Assembly: GCA_038214135.1 (NCBI GenBank) | Contig: JBBQSD010000068.1 | Coordinates: 1 to 29,723 of the forward strand | Length of the DNA stretch: 29,723 bases | Source of the DNA: JANLSE01 sp038214135 | GTDB lineage: Bacteria; Chloroflexota; Chloroflexia; Chloroflexales; Roseiflexaceae | Reading direction: 5' to 3' | Part shown: positions 14,393-24,696 of the stretch, piece after piece | How positions within the stretch are numbered: the stretch's first letter is position 1 | Layout: the number at the start of each line of letters is the position of its first letter | Notes under the pieces: generated by a model | What the model was told of the DNA's origin: nothing | The model's input: the letters and a program-made list of their open reading frames with translations, nothing else | Database searches by the model: none | Made by a program: the position numbers and the translations under genes

Positions 14393-16239
14393 GACCACTG
14401 CCAACCTGGCGCTACACCCTACATATGGCCCGCTATGCGCCCTGGCTGTATCTGCTCCACGCAGGATTGTGGAGCCTGATGAATGTATTCTCGCTTCTGC
14501 CGGGGCTGATCGCCCGTGCCTTCTTCGATACGCTCACCGGAGCGGCACCACTGCCAGGAGGCATCACCGGGCCTCTCGCACTACTGCTGATTCTGACCAT
14601 CGGGCGTGCAGTTTTGTGGATGGTGGCTGGTTTTGTTGAGATCACCTTCCGCTTCACGATGAGCGGCTTGGTGCGCCGCAACCTGCTACGGCTCGTCCTC
14701 AACCTACCTGGCGCACATGCGCTGCCCTTTTCGATTGGGCAGGCGATCAGCCGCTTCCGCGATGATGCGTACGAGGCCGAGGATAACATGGACTGGACTG
14801 ATGAGATCATCAGTAACGGCCTGTTCGCCAGCATAGCATTCCTCATCCTGCTCCAGATCAACGTCTCCATGGCGCTGGTTGTCATCCTACCAACAATCAT
14901 CGTTGCAATGTTCGCACAGCGCGCAAGTGCAGCACTTGGCCGCTATCGTGCAGCCAGTAGCCAGGCAACCAGCCACGTCACAGGGGCCATTGGCGATATT
15001 GTTGCCGCAGTGCAGACGGTGCAATCCGCTGGTGCTGAAGAACGAATCGTCGCCCACTTTCGCAGGCTCAATGAACACCGCCGTAGTGCCATCCTGGCCG
15101 ACCGCGTGGTGACACAGGTTGTGGATGCGATCACGGCCAATACGGTCAGCATTGGTACAGGGCTGATCATGCTGCTCGCTGCTGGCATCCTGCGCGATGG
15201 CAGCCTAACGGTTGGAGATTTTGTGCTGTTCGTCGCCTATCTGGGCTTCATTGCCGATTTCACCGCAAGCCTTGGCCAGTACCTAGCCCATTACAAGCAG
15301 ACCGGAGTGGCGTTCGCTCGCATGGATGCAATGCTTGGTGATGCTGCACCAGAGGAATTAGTGGCATCCATTCCACTGTATCTGCGCGGCACACTGCCAA
15401 CAGTGCCACCACCGCTACACAGCGCAACCGACCGATTGGATCTCCTGGAGGCACGCGGGCTGACCTATCGTCACCCACAGGGGCGCGGTATCGACTCGAT
15501 AGACCTGCGCCTGCAACGCGGTACACTGACGGTAATCACCGGGCGGGTTGGCGCAGGCAAGACCACACTGCTACAAACGCTGCTGGGGCTGTTGCCGCGT
15601 GAAGCAGGCGAAATCCAGTGGAATGGACAGGTTGTGGACAATATCGCCTCGTTCTTTGTGCCGCCGCGCTGTGCCTACACAGCGCAGGTACCGCGCCTGT
15701 TCAACGAAACGCTCAAGCAGAATATCCTGCTTGGACTACCGGACGACCCTGCGGTTCTGCATGCTGCCATACGCAGTGCTGTTCTTGAACATGATCTGCA
15801 AACACTAGAGGCGGGATTAGAGACACGAGTGGGCGCTGGTGGCGTCAAGCTCTCTGGTGGACAGGTACAGCGCACAGCGGCGGCGCGCATGCTCGTGCGT
15901 GGAGCCGAGCTGCTGGTGATCGATGATCTTTCCAGTGCGTTGGATGTCGAAACGGAAACCACACTATGGGAGCGGCTCGATCCACAGTTGCAGATTGCAG
16001 ATTGCAGATTACAGATCGAGGGCGATTCAACCCACTGTTCAATCCACAATCGACAATTGACAATCCTCGCCGTATCGCACCGTCGCACCACACTCAGCCG
16101 CGCCGATCAGATCATCGTACTCAAGGATGGGCGCATCGAAGCACAGGGCACGCTCAACGAACTGCTGGCAGCATCCGATGAGCTGCGGCGGTTATGGGAT
16201 AGCGAAATAGATGAGCACTCGGAATCCGCAGGCGTATGA
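14389..16239 (+). CDS. ABC exporter half-transporter, degenerate-site subunit
   Basis: A 616-residue partner of the preceding transporter, starting in an ATGA overlap. The membrane domain covers about residues 15-310. The ATPase has Walker A GRVGAGKTT, Q-loop AYTAQVPRLF, canonical signature LSGGQ, and Walker B LLVIDDLSSALD, where Asp replaces the catalytic Glu; switch His is in VSHRRTTL. Thus its own Walker site is predicted to be slow, pairing with the LSAGQ of the other subunit. Between Walker B and the His switch lies an in-frame insert (LQIADCRLQIEGDSTHCSIH and following NRQLTI) encoded by heptamer repeats and absent from the family pattern. The reading frame is intact through it. Confidence 0.92.
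   Translation: MRPLPTWRYTLHMARYAPWLYLLHAGLWSLMNVFSLLPGLIARAFFDTLTGAAPLPGGITGPLALLLILTIGRAVLWMVAGFVEITFRFTMSGLVRRNLLRLVLNLPGAHALPFSIGQAISRFRDDAYEAEDNMDWTDEIISNGLFASIAFLILLQINVSMALVVILPTIIVAMFAQRASAALGRYRAASSQATSHVTGAIGDIVAAVQTVQSAGAEERIVAHFRRLNEHRRSAILADRVVTQVVDAITANTVSIGTGLIMLLAAGILRDGSLTVGDFVLFVAYLGFIADFTASLGQYLAHYKQTGVAFARMDAMLGDAAPEELVASIPLYLRGTLPTVPPPLHSATDRLDLLEARGLTYRHPQGRGIDSIDLRLQRGTLTVITGRVGAGKTTLLQTLLGLLPREAGEIQWNGQVVDNIASFFVPPRCAYTAQVPRLFNETLKQNILLGLPDDPAVLHAAIRSAVLEHDLQTLEAGLETRVGAGGVKLSGGQVQRTAAARMLVRGAELLVIDDLSSALDVETETTLWERLDPQLQIADCRLQIEGDSTHCSIHNRQLTILAVSHRRTTLSRADQIIVLKDGRIEAQGTLNELLAASDELRRLWDSEIDEHSESAGV
15988..16067. repeat. Two heptamer arrays inside the ABC ATPase gene
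   Basis: Four units of TTGCAGA (the fourth is TTACAGA; 15988-16015) are followed, after 24 bases, by four units of CAAT[C/T][C/G/T][A/T] (16040-16067). The second array read on the other strand gives GATTGTC-like units, so the pair is a loose inverted repeat. Similar short heptanucleotide tandem repeats (STRRs) are known from cyanobacteria, usually between genes. Here they are translated. Confidence 0.8.
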
Positions 16240-16280
16240 AGATTTACTCAATAATCGGGAAGATGGCATTGTCCATCCAT

Positions 16281-16350
16281 CCGCAGGCTGAAGCCTGCGG
16301 CAAAGGGCAACCCCACGCTATGGGCAACCCTACGCTATGGGCAACCCTAC
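16281..16350. repeat. Palindrome plus 17-bp tandem repeat
   Basis: CCGCAGGCT-GA-AGCCTGCGG (16281-16300) is a 9-bp-stem inverted repeat; a decayed relative, TCGCAGGCTGAAGCCTACGG, lies at 18484-18503. It is followed by 17-bp units GGGCAACCC[C/T]ACGCTAT at 16305-16321 and 16322-16338, with a third partial copy to 16350. The block separates the ABC genes from the GTPase gene. Confidence 0.85.
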
Positions 16351-16424
16351 CCCTAGCCGCGTGGCTTCAGCCCGCGGTACAGGAGAGGTGACAATACTCT
16401 ATACAACATAAAGGCATCTATCAT

Positions 16425-18374
16425 ATGAAGTTTCTTAACCTTGGAATCGTGGCACATGTCGATGCTGGCAAGACGAGCCTGACCGAGCGGTTGCTGTATA
16501 TCGCTGGCGTGATCGATAGGCTCGGCAGCGTCGATGCCGGCAACACCCAGACCGATTCGCTGGCGTTGGAACGGCAGCGCGGCATTACGATCAAATCCGC
16601 CGTCGTGTCGTTTGTCATCGATGATGTCACCGTCAATCTGATCGATACACCAGGCCACCCGGATTTCATCGCCGAGGTGGAACGAGTGTTGAGCGTACTC
16701 GATGGCGCTGTGCTGGTGATCTCGGCGGTGGAGGGTGTGCAAGCGCAGACCCGTGTGCTGATGCGGGCGTTGCAGCGATTGCATATTCCCACACTTGTGT
16801 TTGTCAACAAGATTGATCGCCGTGGTGCGGACCATGATCTCGTGCTGCAGAGCATTGCCGAGAAATTGACCACTGCGATCATTCCGATGGGATCAACAAG
16901 CGATCTTGGCAGTCGCGGCGCGCTCTATGAGCCAAGCGATGCCACTGATAGTGCGTTTATTGCGCGGCTCATCGATCTGCTTGCCGAACACGATGATGCA
17001 TTGCTGGCTGCGTATATCAATGGCGAGGCAAGTGTTTCATACCAGCGGCTGCGTAGTGATCTCGCAACCCAAACCATGCAATCCCTTGTGCATCCAGTAT
17101 TCTTCGGCTCGGCAATAACGGGCGCTGGCGTCGATCCACTGATCGCTGGGATCAAAGAATTGCTGCCAACATCACATGGGGCAGCAAATGATCCGGTTTC
17201 TGGCACGGTATTCAAGATCGAACGCGGTTCGGCAGGCGAAAAGATCGCCTATGTGCGTATGTTTTCGGGAACCATCCAGCTACGTGATCGGCTCCACTTC
17301 GGGCGGGATAAAGAAGGTCGGGTGACAGCAATCAGCGCGTTTGATGGTGGCCCAGCCATTCGGCGCGCATCGGTGAGTGCAGGGCAGATCGGCAAGCTCT
17401 GGGGCCTCAACGATATCCAGATCGGCGATGCAATCGGCATCGCACCAACAACGACACAGCAGCACTATTTCGCACCGCCAACACTGGAAACAGTGATTAT
17501 CCCACGCCGTCCGATTGATCGAGGCGCGCTGCATACTGCACTCGCTCAACTCACCGAACAGGACCCGCTGATCAGCCTGCGCCAGGACGACGCCCAGCAG
17601 GAGTTGTATATCTCGCTGTATGGTGAAGTGCAGAAGGAGGTTATTCAGGCAACACTCGCCAGCGACTTTCATATCGATGTTGATTTCCGTGAAACAACGA
17701 CGATCTGCATTGAACGGCTCGTCGGTAGCGGTGCAGCCTTCGAGATCATGGGCAAAGCACCGAATCCATTTACCGCAACCGTTGGGTTACGCATCGAGCC
17801 AGCAGCGATCAACACCGGCATCACATTCCGACTAGAGGTTGAACTCGGCTCGATTCCGCTCTCATTCCATAAGGCTGTCGAGGAAACTGTAACCACAACA
17901 CTGCAACAGGGGCTGTATGGCTGGCAAATCCCCGATTGTATCGTGACCATGACGCATTCTGGCTATAGTAGCGTATCAAGCACAGCAGGCGATTTCCGCA
18001 ACCTGACGCCACTGGTCGTGATGAGTGCATTGCAGCAGGCCGAGACGATTGTATGCGAACCAATGCAGCGCTTCCAGCTTGAAATCCCAGCCGACACATA
18101 CGGGCGCATGATGCCGATACTGGCACAACTGCGGGCCATTCCACAGGCACCAATCATCCGAGATGCGACGTGTATCCTGATCGGTGAGATTCCAGCGGCA
18201 CAGGTTCACGAATTGCAGCAACAACTACCAGGGCTGACACGAGGCGAGGGCGTACTCGAATCAGCCTTCGAGCGCCACATACCAGTTCGTGGCACCCCCC
18301 CAACCAGGGCACGTTCGGATCACAACCCACTCAATCGCAAGGAATATTTGTTGCATATTGTGCGGCGGGTGTAG
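16425..18374 (+). CDS. Tet(M)/OtrA-type ribosomal protection GTPase
   Basis: A 649-residue EF-G-like GTPase. G motifs: AHVDAGKTS (G1), RGITIKSA (G2), DTPGHPDF (G3) and NKID (G4). The C-terminal domains follow Tet(M)-type proteins: GKAPNPFTATVG, then IPLSFHKAVEETV, and in domain IV THSGYSSVSSTAGDFRNLTP. The end, GLTRGEGVLESAF to NRKEYLLHIVRRV, resembles the actinobacterial OtrA-like branch. Such proteins bind the ribosome and displace tetracycline. The loop equivalent to YSPVS in Tet(M), with a proline at the drug site, reads YSSVSS here and has one extra residue, so resistance is not certain; a housekeeping ribosome role is possible. An AAAGG box lies about ten bases before the ATG. Confidence 0.88.
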   Translation: MKFLNLGIVAHVDAGKTSLTERLLYIAGVIDRLGSVDAGNTQTDSLALERQRGITIKSAVVSFVIDDVTVNLIDTPGHPDFIAEVERVLSVLDGAVLVISAVEGVQAQTRVLMRALQRLHIPTLVFVNKIDRRGADHDLVLQSIAEKLTTAIIPMGSTSDLGSRGALYEPSDATDSAFIARLIDLLAEHDDALLAAYINGEASVSYQRLRSDLATQTMQSLVHPVFFGSAITGAGVDPLIAGIKELLPTSHGAANDPVSGTVFKIERGSAGEKIAYVRMFSGTIQLRDRLHFGRDKEGRVTAISAFDGGPAIRRASVSAGQIGKLWGLNDIQIGDAIGIAPTTTQQHYFAPPTLETVIIPRRPIDRGALHTALAQLTEQDPLISLRQDDAQQELYISLYGEVQKEVIQATLASDFHIDVDFRETTTICIERLVGSGAAFEIMGKAPNPFTATVGLRIEPAAINTGITFRLEVELGSIPLSFHKAVEETVTTTLQQGLYGWQIPDCIVTMTHSGYSSVSSTAGDFRNLTPLVVMSALQQAETIVCEPMQRFQLEIPADTYGRMMPILAQLRAIPQAPIIRDATCILIGEIPAAQVHELQQQLPGLTRGEGVLESAFERHIPVRGTPPTRARSDHNPLNRKEYLLHIVRRV

Positions 18375-18431
18375 AGCAACCCACATAATCGAGCAGATCG
18401 AACCTGCTATCTGAAGGCGCACATGTGGATT

Positions 18432-18470
18432 GCGCAAGCCATGCTTGCGCTGCGGTAGCATGGCTGCCGC
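18432..18470. repeat. Double-hairpin repeat, copy 1
   Basis: GCGCAAGCCATGCTTGCGC (8-bp stem) is followed one base later by GCGGTAGCATGGCTGCCGC (one mismatch in the stem). A second, perfect copy lies at 24428-24466. This one sits between the convergent GTPase and kinase genes, where it could block read-through in either direction. Confidence 0.88.
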
Positions 18471-18547
18471 ACTCCATACACAGTCGCAGGCTGAAGCCTA
18501 CGGCGCCCGGTCGATGCAACACGACCCAATGAACATGGAAAGATCCA

Positions 18548-20013
18548 TCAGCCCGCAGCGTGTTCCACCAATGGAATGCGGATCTCGACATCCAGCCCTG
18601 GCCCTGGCACACGATTGCTCATTCGGCACGACCCACCGATCTGCCAGAGCAGATGAGCTACCATCGGCAAGCCCAGCCCCATGCCCGGTACCTGGCCTGT
18701 AAAGACGCGCTCGCCCTGACAATATGGCAACCACACCCGTGCCAGTTGATCAGGCGCGAGCGTCAGGCCATCATCAAGAATATGCAGTCCGATAGCGTCG
18801 TTGTGCCGCGTGATCGAGATATCGATGGTAGGTTTCTGGCCGGGATGGAATTTGCGTGCGTTTTCGAGCAACTCGCCGAAGATCAGTTGCAGTCCATGGC
18901 GTGAGATCGCGAGATCGCCTGCCGCCGATAACTCTTTCGAGATCTCCTGCACCCGAAGTGTCGTGATCGCCAGATTGGCATTGATGTCTGCGATGATCGA
19001 TGGCAGATCGGCAACCGCGCAGCCTCCATACTCGGAGCGCAGGAGCTCGGGCGCGGCAATATACCGGAAAATATCGCTGATGTCTGAATGTAGGCGGTTC
19101 GCACTCTGCATCGTGATCGAAAGCATCTCGGCAAACATGCCATCGGCTGGTGCCAGATCAAGTTCTTCAATCAATCGCATCCCACCAATCAGCTGCGATA
19201 GTGATGTATTGAGCTTGTGCCGAATCAGCGCTTGGAAACTCCAGACACTCCTCTGGCTGGCCAATGATTCAGTAACATCACGTAGGCGCACCAGGCAGCG
19301 CGGCTCGGGATCTGGCACCATGTCCAGCAGTTCAACATGGAGCATAAAGCTGTTGGCAGTACCCGTAGCTGGGCGAATAAGCATGCGCGGTGCTGTATGC
19401 TCAGTAGCGGGCGAACCGAACCAATCCTCCCAACTCGTATCTGGTTCCAGGCGATACTGGCTGGTCGCCAGATCCAGAAAAGGAGTATCGAACTGGCCTT
19501 CCGGTTGCAGGCCAAGGTAGAGACGTGCACGCGAATTGGCATAGCTGATCATTCCATTGGCTGCGACCACCAGATAGCCATCATCGGCATGTTCAACGAC
19601 CCACTCGAACTTGGTGCGCTCACCGACGAGCCGACGGTAGCGATTCAGCCGCGTGATCGTGCGCACCCGCATTCGTAGTTCAACACGGTCGTATGGCTTC
19701 GAAATAAAATCGTCGGCACCAGCCTCAATACCACGCAGGCGCGAGTCACGATCATCAAGCGCTGTTAGCATGATCACCGGCACTTCGGCCAAGAGCACAG
19801 AATCGCGTAGGCGTCGGCAAACCTCATAGCCATCCATCCCCGGCATCATCACATCAAGCAAGATCAGATCCGGCGGTGTGGCGCTCGCCAGCCGCAGCGC
19901 CTCAGGGCCGTTACTGGCAAAGATCAGCTGATAGCCGAGTGGGCTGAGCAGTGATGCCACGGTTTCCTGGCCAAGTGGCTGATCATCGACGATCAGAATG
20001 GAGATGTGCGGGT

Positions 20014-20017
<4 letters not shown>
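18548..20017 (-). CDS. REC-PAS-histidine kinase
   Basis: A 489-residue signalling protein. Residues 5-125 are a receiver domain: acidic pair in LIVDDQPLG, phospho-Asp in LILLDVMMPGMDG, Thr in VIMLTAL, Lys in FISKPYD. A PAS-like domain spans about 140-270. The dimerisation helix holds FQALIRHKLNTSLSQL, where H-K-L-N-T-S-L replaces the usual HELRTPL. The ATP-binding domain has FGELLENARKF (N box), ILDDGLTL and GMGLGLPMV. The protein is soluble. Its ATG overlaps the stop of the upstream hybrid kinase by four bases, so the kinase with two receivers and this receiver-kinase are made together and probably exchange phosphate. Confidence 0.9.
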
Positions 20018-22869
<2,852 letters not shown>

Positions 22870-22870
22870 A

Positions 22871-23440
22871 TCAGCCTTTTTCGATGTGTTGTACCTGATC
22901 AGTGTGTTCGGGATGGGCTTCTTCATCGGGCATATCTATAGAAAATGGCTGCAGATCACTCATCAAGCGCTCAACCGATCCATTATGTGCGGCATGTGCT
23001 TGTTGCAACTCGCGTGCCCATTCAGGCGTTTCCGAGGACATTGGCCGCTTGCCATCATCCGCATGCAGTTTTTGAATAACACGCTTCACGACTTCATGAT
23101 CATCTTTCATACGCCGACCATAGGAGTTGCCATCTGGCAACATAATTGCCGCCCGCTCCAACTCGGCAGCAGTCATGGCCATCGGATCTTTCAGCAGTGC
23201 GATATCGATCGGCACTACCTGGCGATCAATTGGCTGATCAGGATTAATCCCCCGCGGACGACGGGTGTTTGTAACAAGCAAAAGCCCGAGTGCCGTCAGA
23301 AACACGCCGATCTGCAACACCGCCGCACCAAGCAACCACGGGACGCTCGTTAACCCGGCCACAAAAAACAACAGCACGCCAATGCTGGCAAGCCAGATGG
23401 CCCCAAGCAATGCGATTGTGATCAGAAGCGTTCGATTCAT
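22871..23440 (-). CDS. Two-helix membrane protein heading the kinase operon
   Basis: A 189-residue protein with two transmembrane helices (about residues 4-28 and 33-56) and a charged soluble tail that ends in DEEAHPEHTDQVQHIEKG. AAGGAAAGG upstream of ATG 23440 fixes the start. No known domain is recognised. Its stop is one base before the hybrid kinase ATG and its last codons contain that gene's ribosome site, so it is the first gene of a three-gene signalling operon. It could be the membrane partner of the otherwise soluble kinases; that role is inferred only from position. Confidence 0.82.
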   Translation of the reverse strand: MNRTLLITIALLGAIWLASIGVLLFFVAGLTSVPWLLGAAVLQIGVFLTALGLLLVTNTRRPRGINPDQPIDRQVVPIDIALLKDPMAMTAAELERAAIMLPDGNSYGRRMKDDHEVVKRVIQKLHADDGKRPMSSETPEWARELQQAHAAHNGSVERLMSDLQPFSIDMPDEEAHPEHTDQVQHIEKG

Positions 23441-23533
23441 GGTTGTATCCTTTCCTTGTATATATGCGGCTGTCGCCAATACCCTTGGCACGCAAACCGA
23501 TTAGTTCGGAACAAATTTCATGCGATTCTATTC

Positions 23534-23766
23534 TTAACCGTAATCGTAATCTGATTGCATTGCACCTGATCCAGGTATATCAAACAAATCCGGCCATGTG
23601 GTGAGACTATCCCATATGGCTTCATAGAGGTTGGCCTTCGTCAAGTTGGCTTCGCGCAAATTAACCCTGCTCATGTCAGCGCCACTCATGTCGGCATCAC
23701 GCAGACGAGCAAAGATCAGGATGGCTCCACAGACTCGGCTCTGTGGAGATCATGAGGATTTGCCAT
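23534..23766 (-). pseudogene. Pentapeptide-repeat protein gene broken by a hairpin insertion
   Basis: AAGGAG precedes an ATG (23766) reading MANPHDLHRAESVEPS and then TGA. MANPHDL is a common N-terminus of pentapeptide-repeat proteins. Two bases out of register, the same strand continues LRDADMSGADMSRVNLREAN, LTKANLYEA and a C-terminal tail to TAA 23536-23534, with clear A(D/N)LxE/S periodicity. Between the two lies a perfect hairpin (23725-23748), whose insertion, with loss of the middle repeats, explains the break. No functional product is expected. Confidence 0.72.
23725..23748. repeat. Perfect 9-bp-stem hairpin inside the broken pentapeptide gene
   Basis: CTCCACAGA-CTCGGC-TCTGTGGAG. It interrupts the pentapeptide gene after its eighth codon or so and is likely a small mobile palindromic repeat. 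Confidence 0.8.
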
Positions 23767-23886
23767 CGCTCGTATCTCCTTATATGAAGGATGATCCCTG
23801 AAACAGCATTCGTGCAGGTGCTGTGCCAAGGCTCGCACTACGAGTGATCAGTGAGTTGATTGGAAGGCGAGCAATGGGTTGCGGAT

Positions 23887-23921
23887 AAAGAACAAAGGAA
23901 TACAGGGTTCGTTTGTTCTTT
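23887..23921. repeat. 10-bp inverted repeat, possible weak terminator
   Basis: AAAGAACAAA pairs with TTTGTTCTTT across a 15-base loop. It is AT-rich and lies in a gene-free stretch. Between 23767 and 24560 I found no intact gene, only repeats and one possible gene tail. Confidence 0.5.
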
Positions 23922-24078
23922 CTATAAGTAATACGGCTTTATACTAGCAGTGCATCCCTGAATCTGGTAGCAGGGAAACTCCGTATGGGGTATCCATATT
24001 TTACCTGACATGTGAGGTTATTCGACTCTTGTTCTCTTGTTCTTGGTCTTAGGCACTCGCGATATCTGGCGTTGTAGG

Positions 24079-24145
24079 TTAGAGCGGCAGCGTGAAACAG
24101 AAGCGGCTGCCATGGAGATCGATGATGCGCCAAGAAACACCAATG
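24079..24145 (-). pseudogene. Possible histidine-kinase C-terminal tail
   Basis: The minus strand reads IDLHGSRFCFTLPL and then TAA (24081-24079). This resembles the final strand of HATPase domains (GSxFxFTLPL). Upstream it runs straight into a REP-like hairpin, so only about 20 codons remain. The match is short and could be chance. Confidence 0.3.
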
Positions 24146-24255
24146 CGGAGGGGCGAACCTCGTGTTCGCCCACATGGGTAGCGCAACGCCTGCAATGAAC
24201 CACCAGGCCCAACCATCGCGGAGGGGCAAACCTCGTGTTCGCCCACATGGGTAGC
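24145..24255. repeat. Two REP-like hairpins within 38-bp direct repeats
   Basis: A 38-bp unit occurs at 24145-24182 and 24218-24255 with one mismatch. Each contains the hairpin GGGC[G/A]AAC-CTCGT-GTTCGCCC (24151-24171, 24224-24244) followed by ACATGGGTAGC. The 35 bases between the units are unique. Confidence 0.9.
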
Positions 24256-24427
24256 AGTGCAGAACGTTCCGTCACGCCCGTAAGATCATGCATGGATCTG
24301 CGGACGTTTTGGGTAGTGTCCAATCCTCAGCAGCGATGAGTATATTGTGATGTGCCCTCTTGTATACGAGTGTGCCTCATCAAATTTGACAATCAAAACC
24401 CGTACTGTGCTTGTGCGGATATGGAGT

Positions 24428-24466
24428 GCGCAAGCCATGCTTGCGCGGCGGCAGCATGGCTGCCGC
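24428..24466. repeat. Double-hairpin repeat, copy 2
   Basis: GCGCAAGCCATGCTTGCGC then GCGGCAGCATGGCTGCCGC, both with perfect 8-bp stems and three-base loops. It matches the copy at 18432-18470 and is in the same orientation. Confidence 0.88.
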
Positions 24467-24571
24467 AATCCGAAAAAACTGTTACCATAGCAATGGACGG
24501 GGCACAATGCAACGGAGTGTTACCATAACCCACATGGCAACGACTTTCTGTGCCGAGGGCAGCCCAACCTG

Positions 24572-24577
24572 TATAAT
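24572..24577 (+). promoter_or_regulatory. Candidate -10 (TATAAT) for the peptidase gene
   Basis: A consensus TATAAT lies about 120 bases before the peptidase start; no convincing -35 is found at 16-18 bp. A second TATAAT at 24680-24685 is too close to the ribosome site (GGAG at 24686-24689) to act as its promoter. Confidence 0.4.
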
Positions 24578-24696
24578 AGCAACATGTTATCCATAATGGT
24601 TTATTCTACAGCGGTGGGCAAAACGATTGAGTTGTCGCAGTCCGTTTTGCGTTTTGTGCTCAAACGCATTGCGCCTATCTATAATGGAGATGATCA

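Noticed and set aside
24018..24323. 101-codon minus-strand open frame
   Set aside because: It is built largely from two REP-like units and has no ribosome site or motif.
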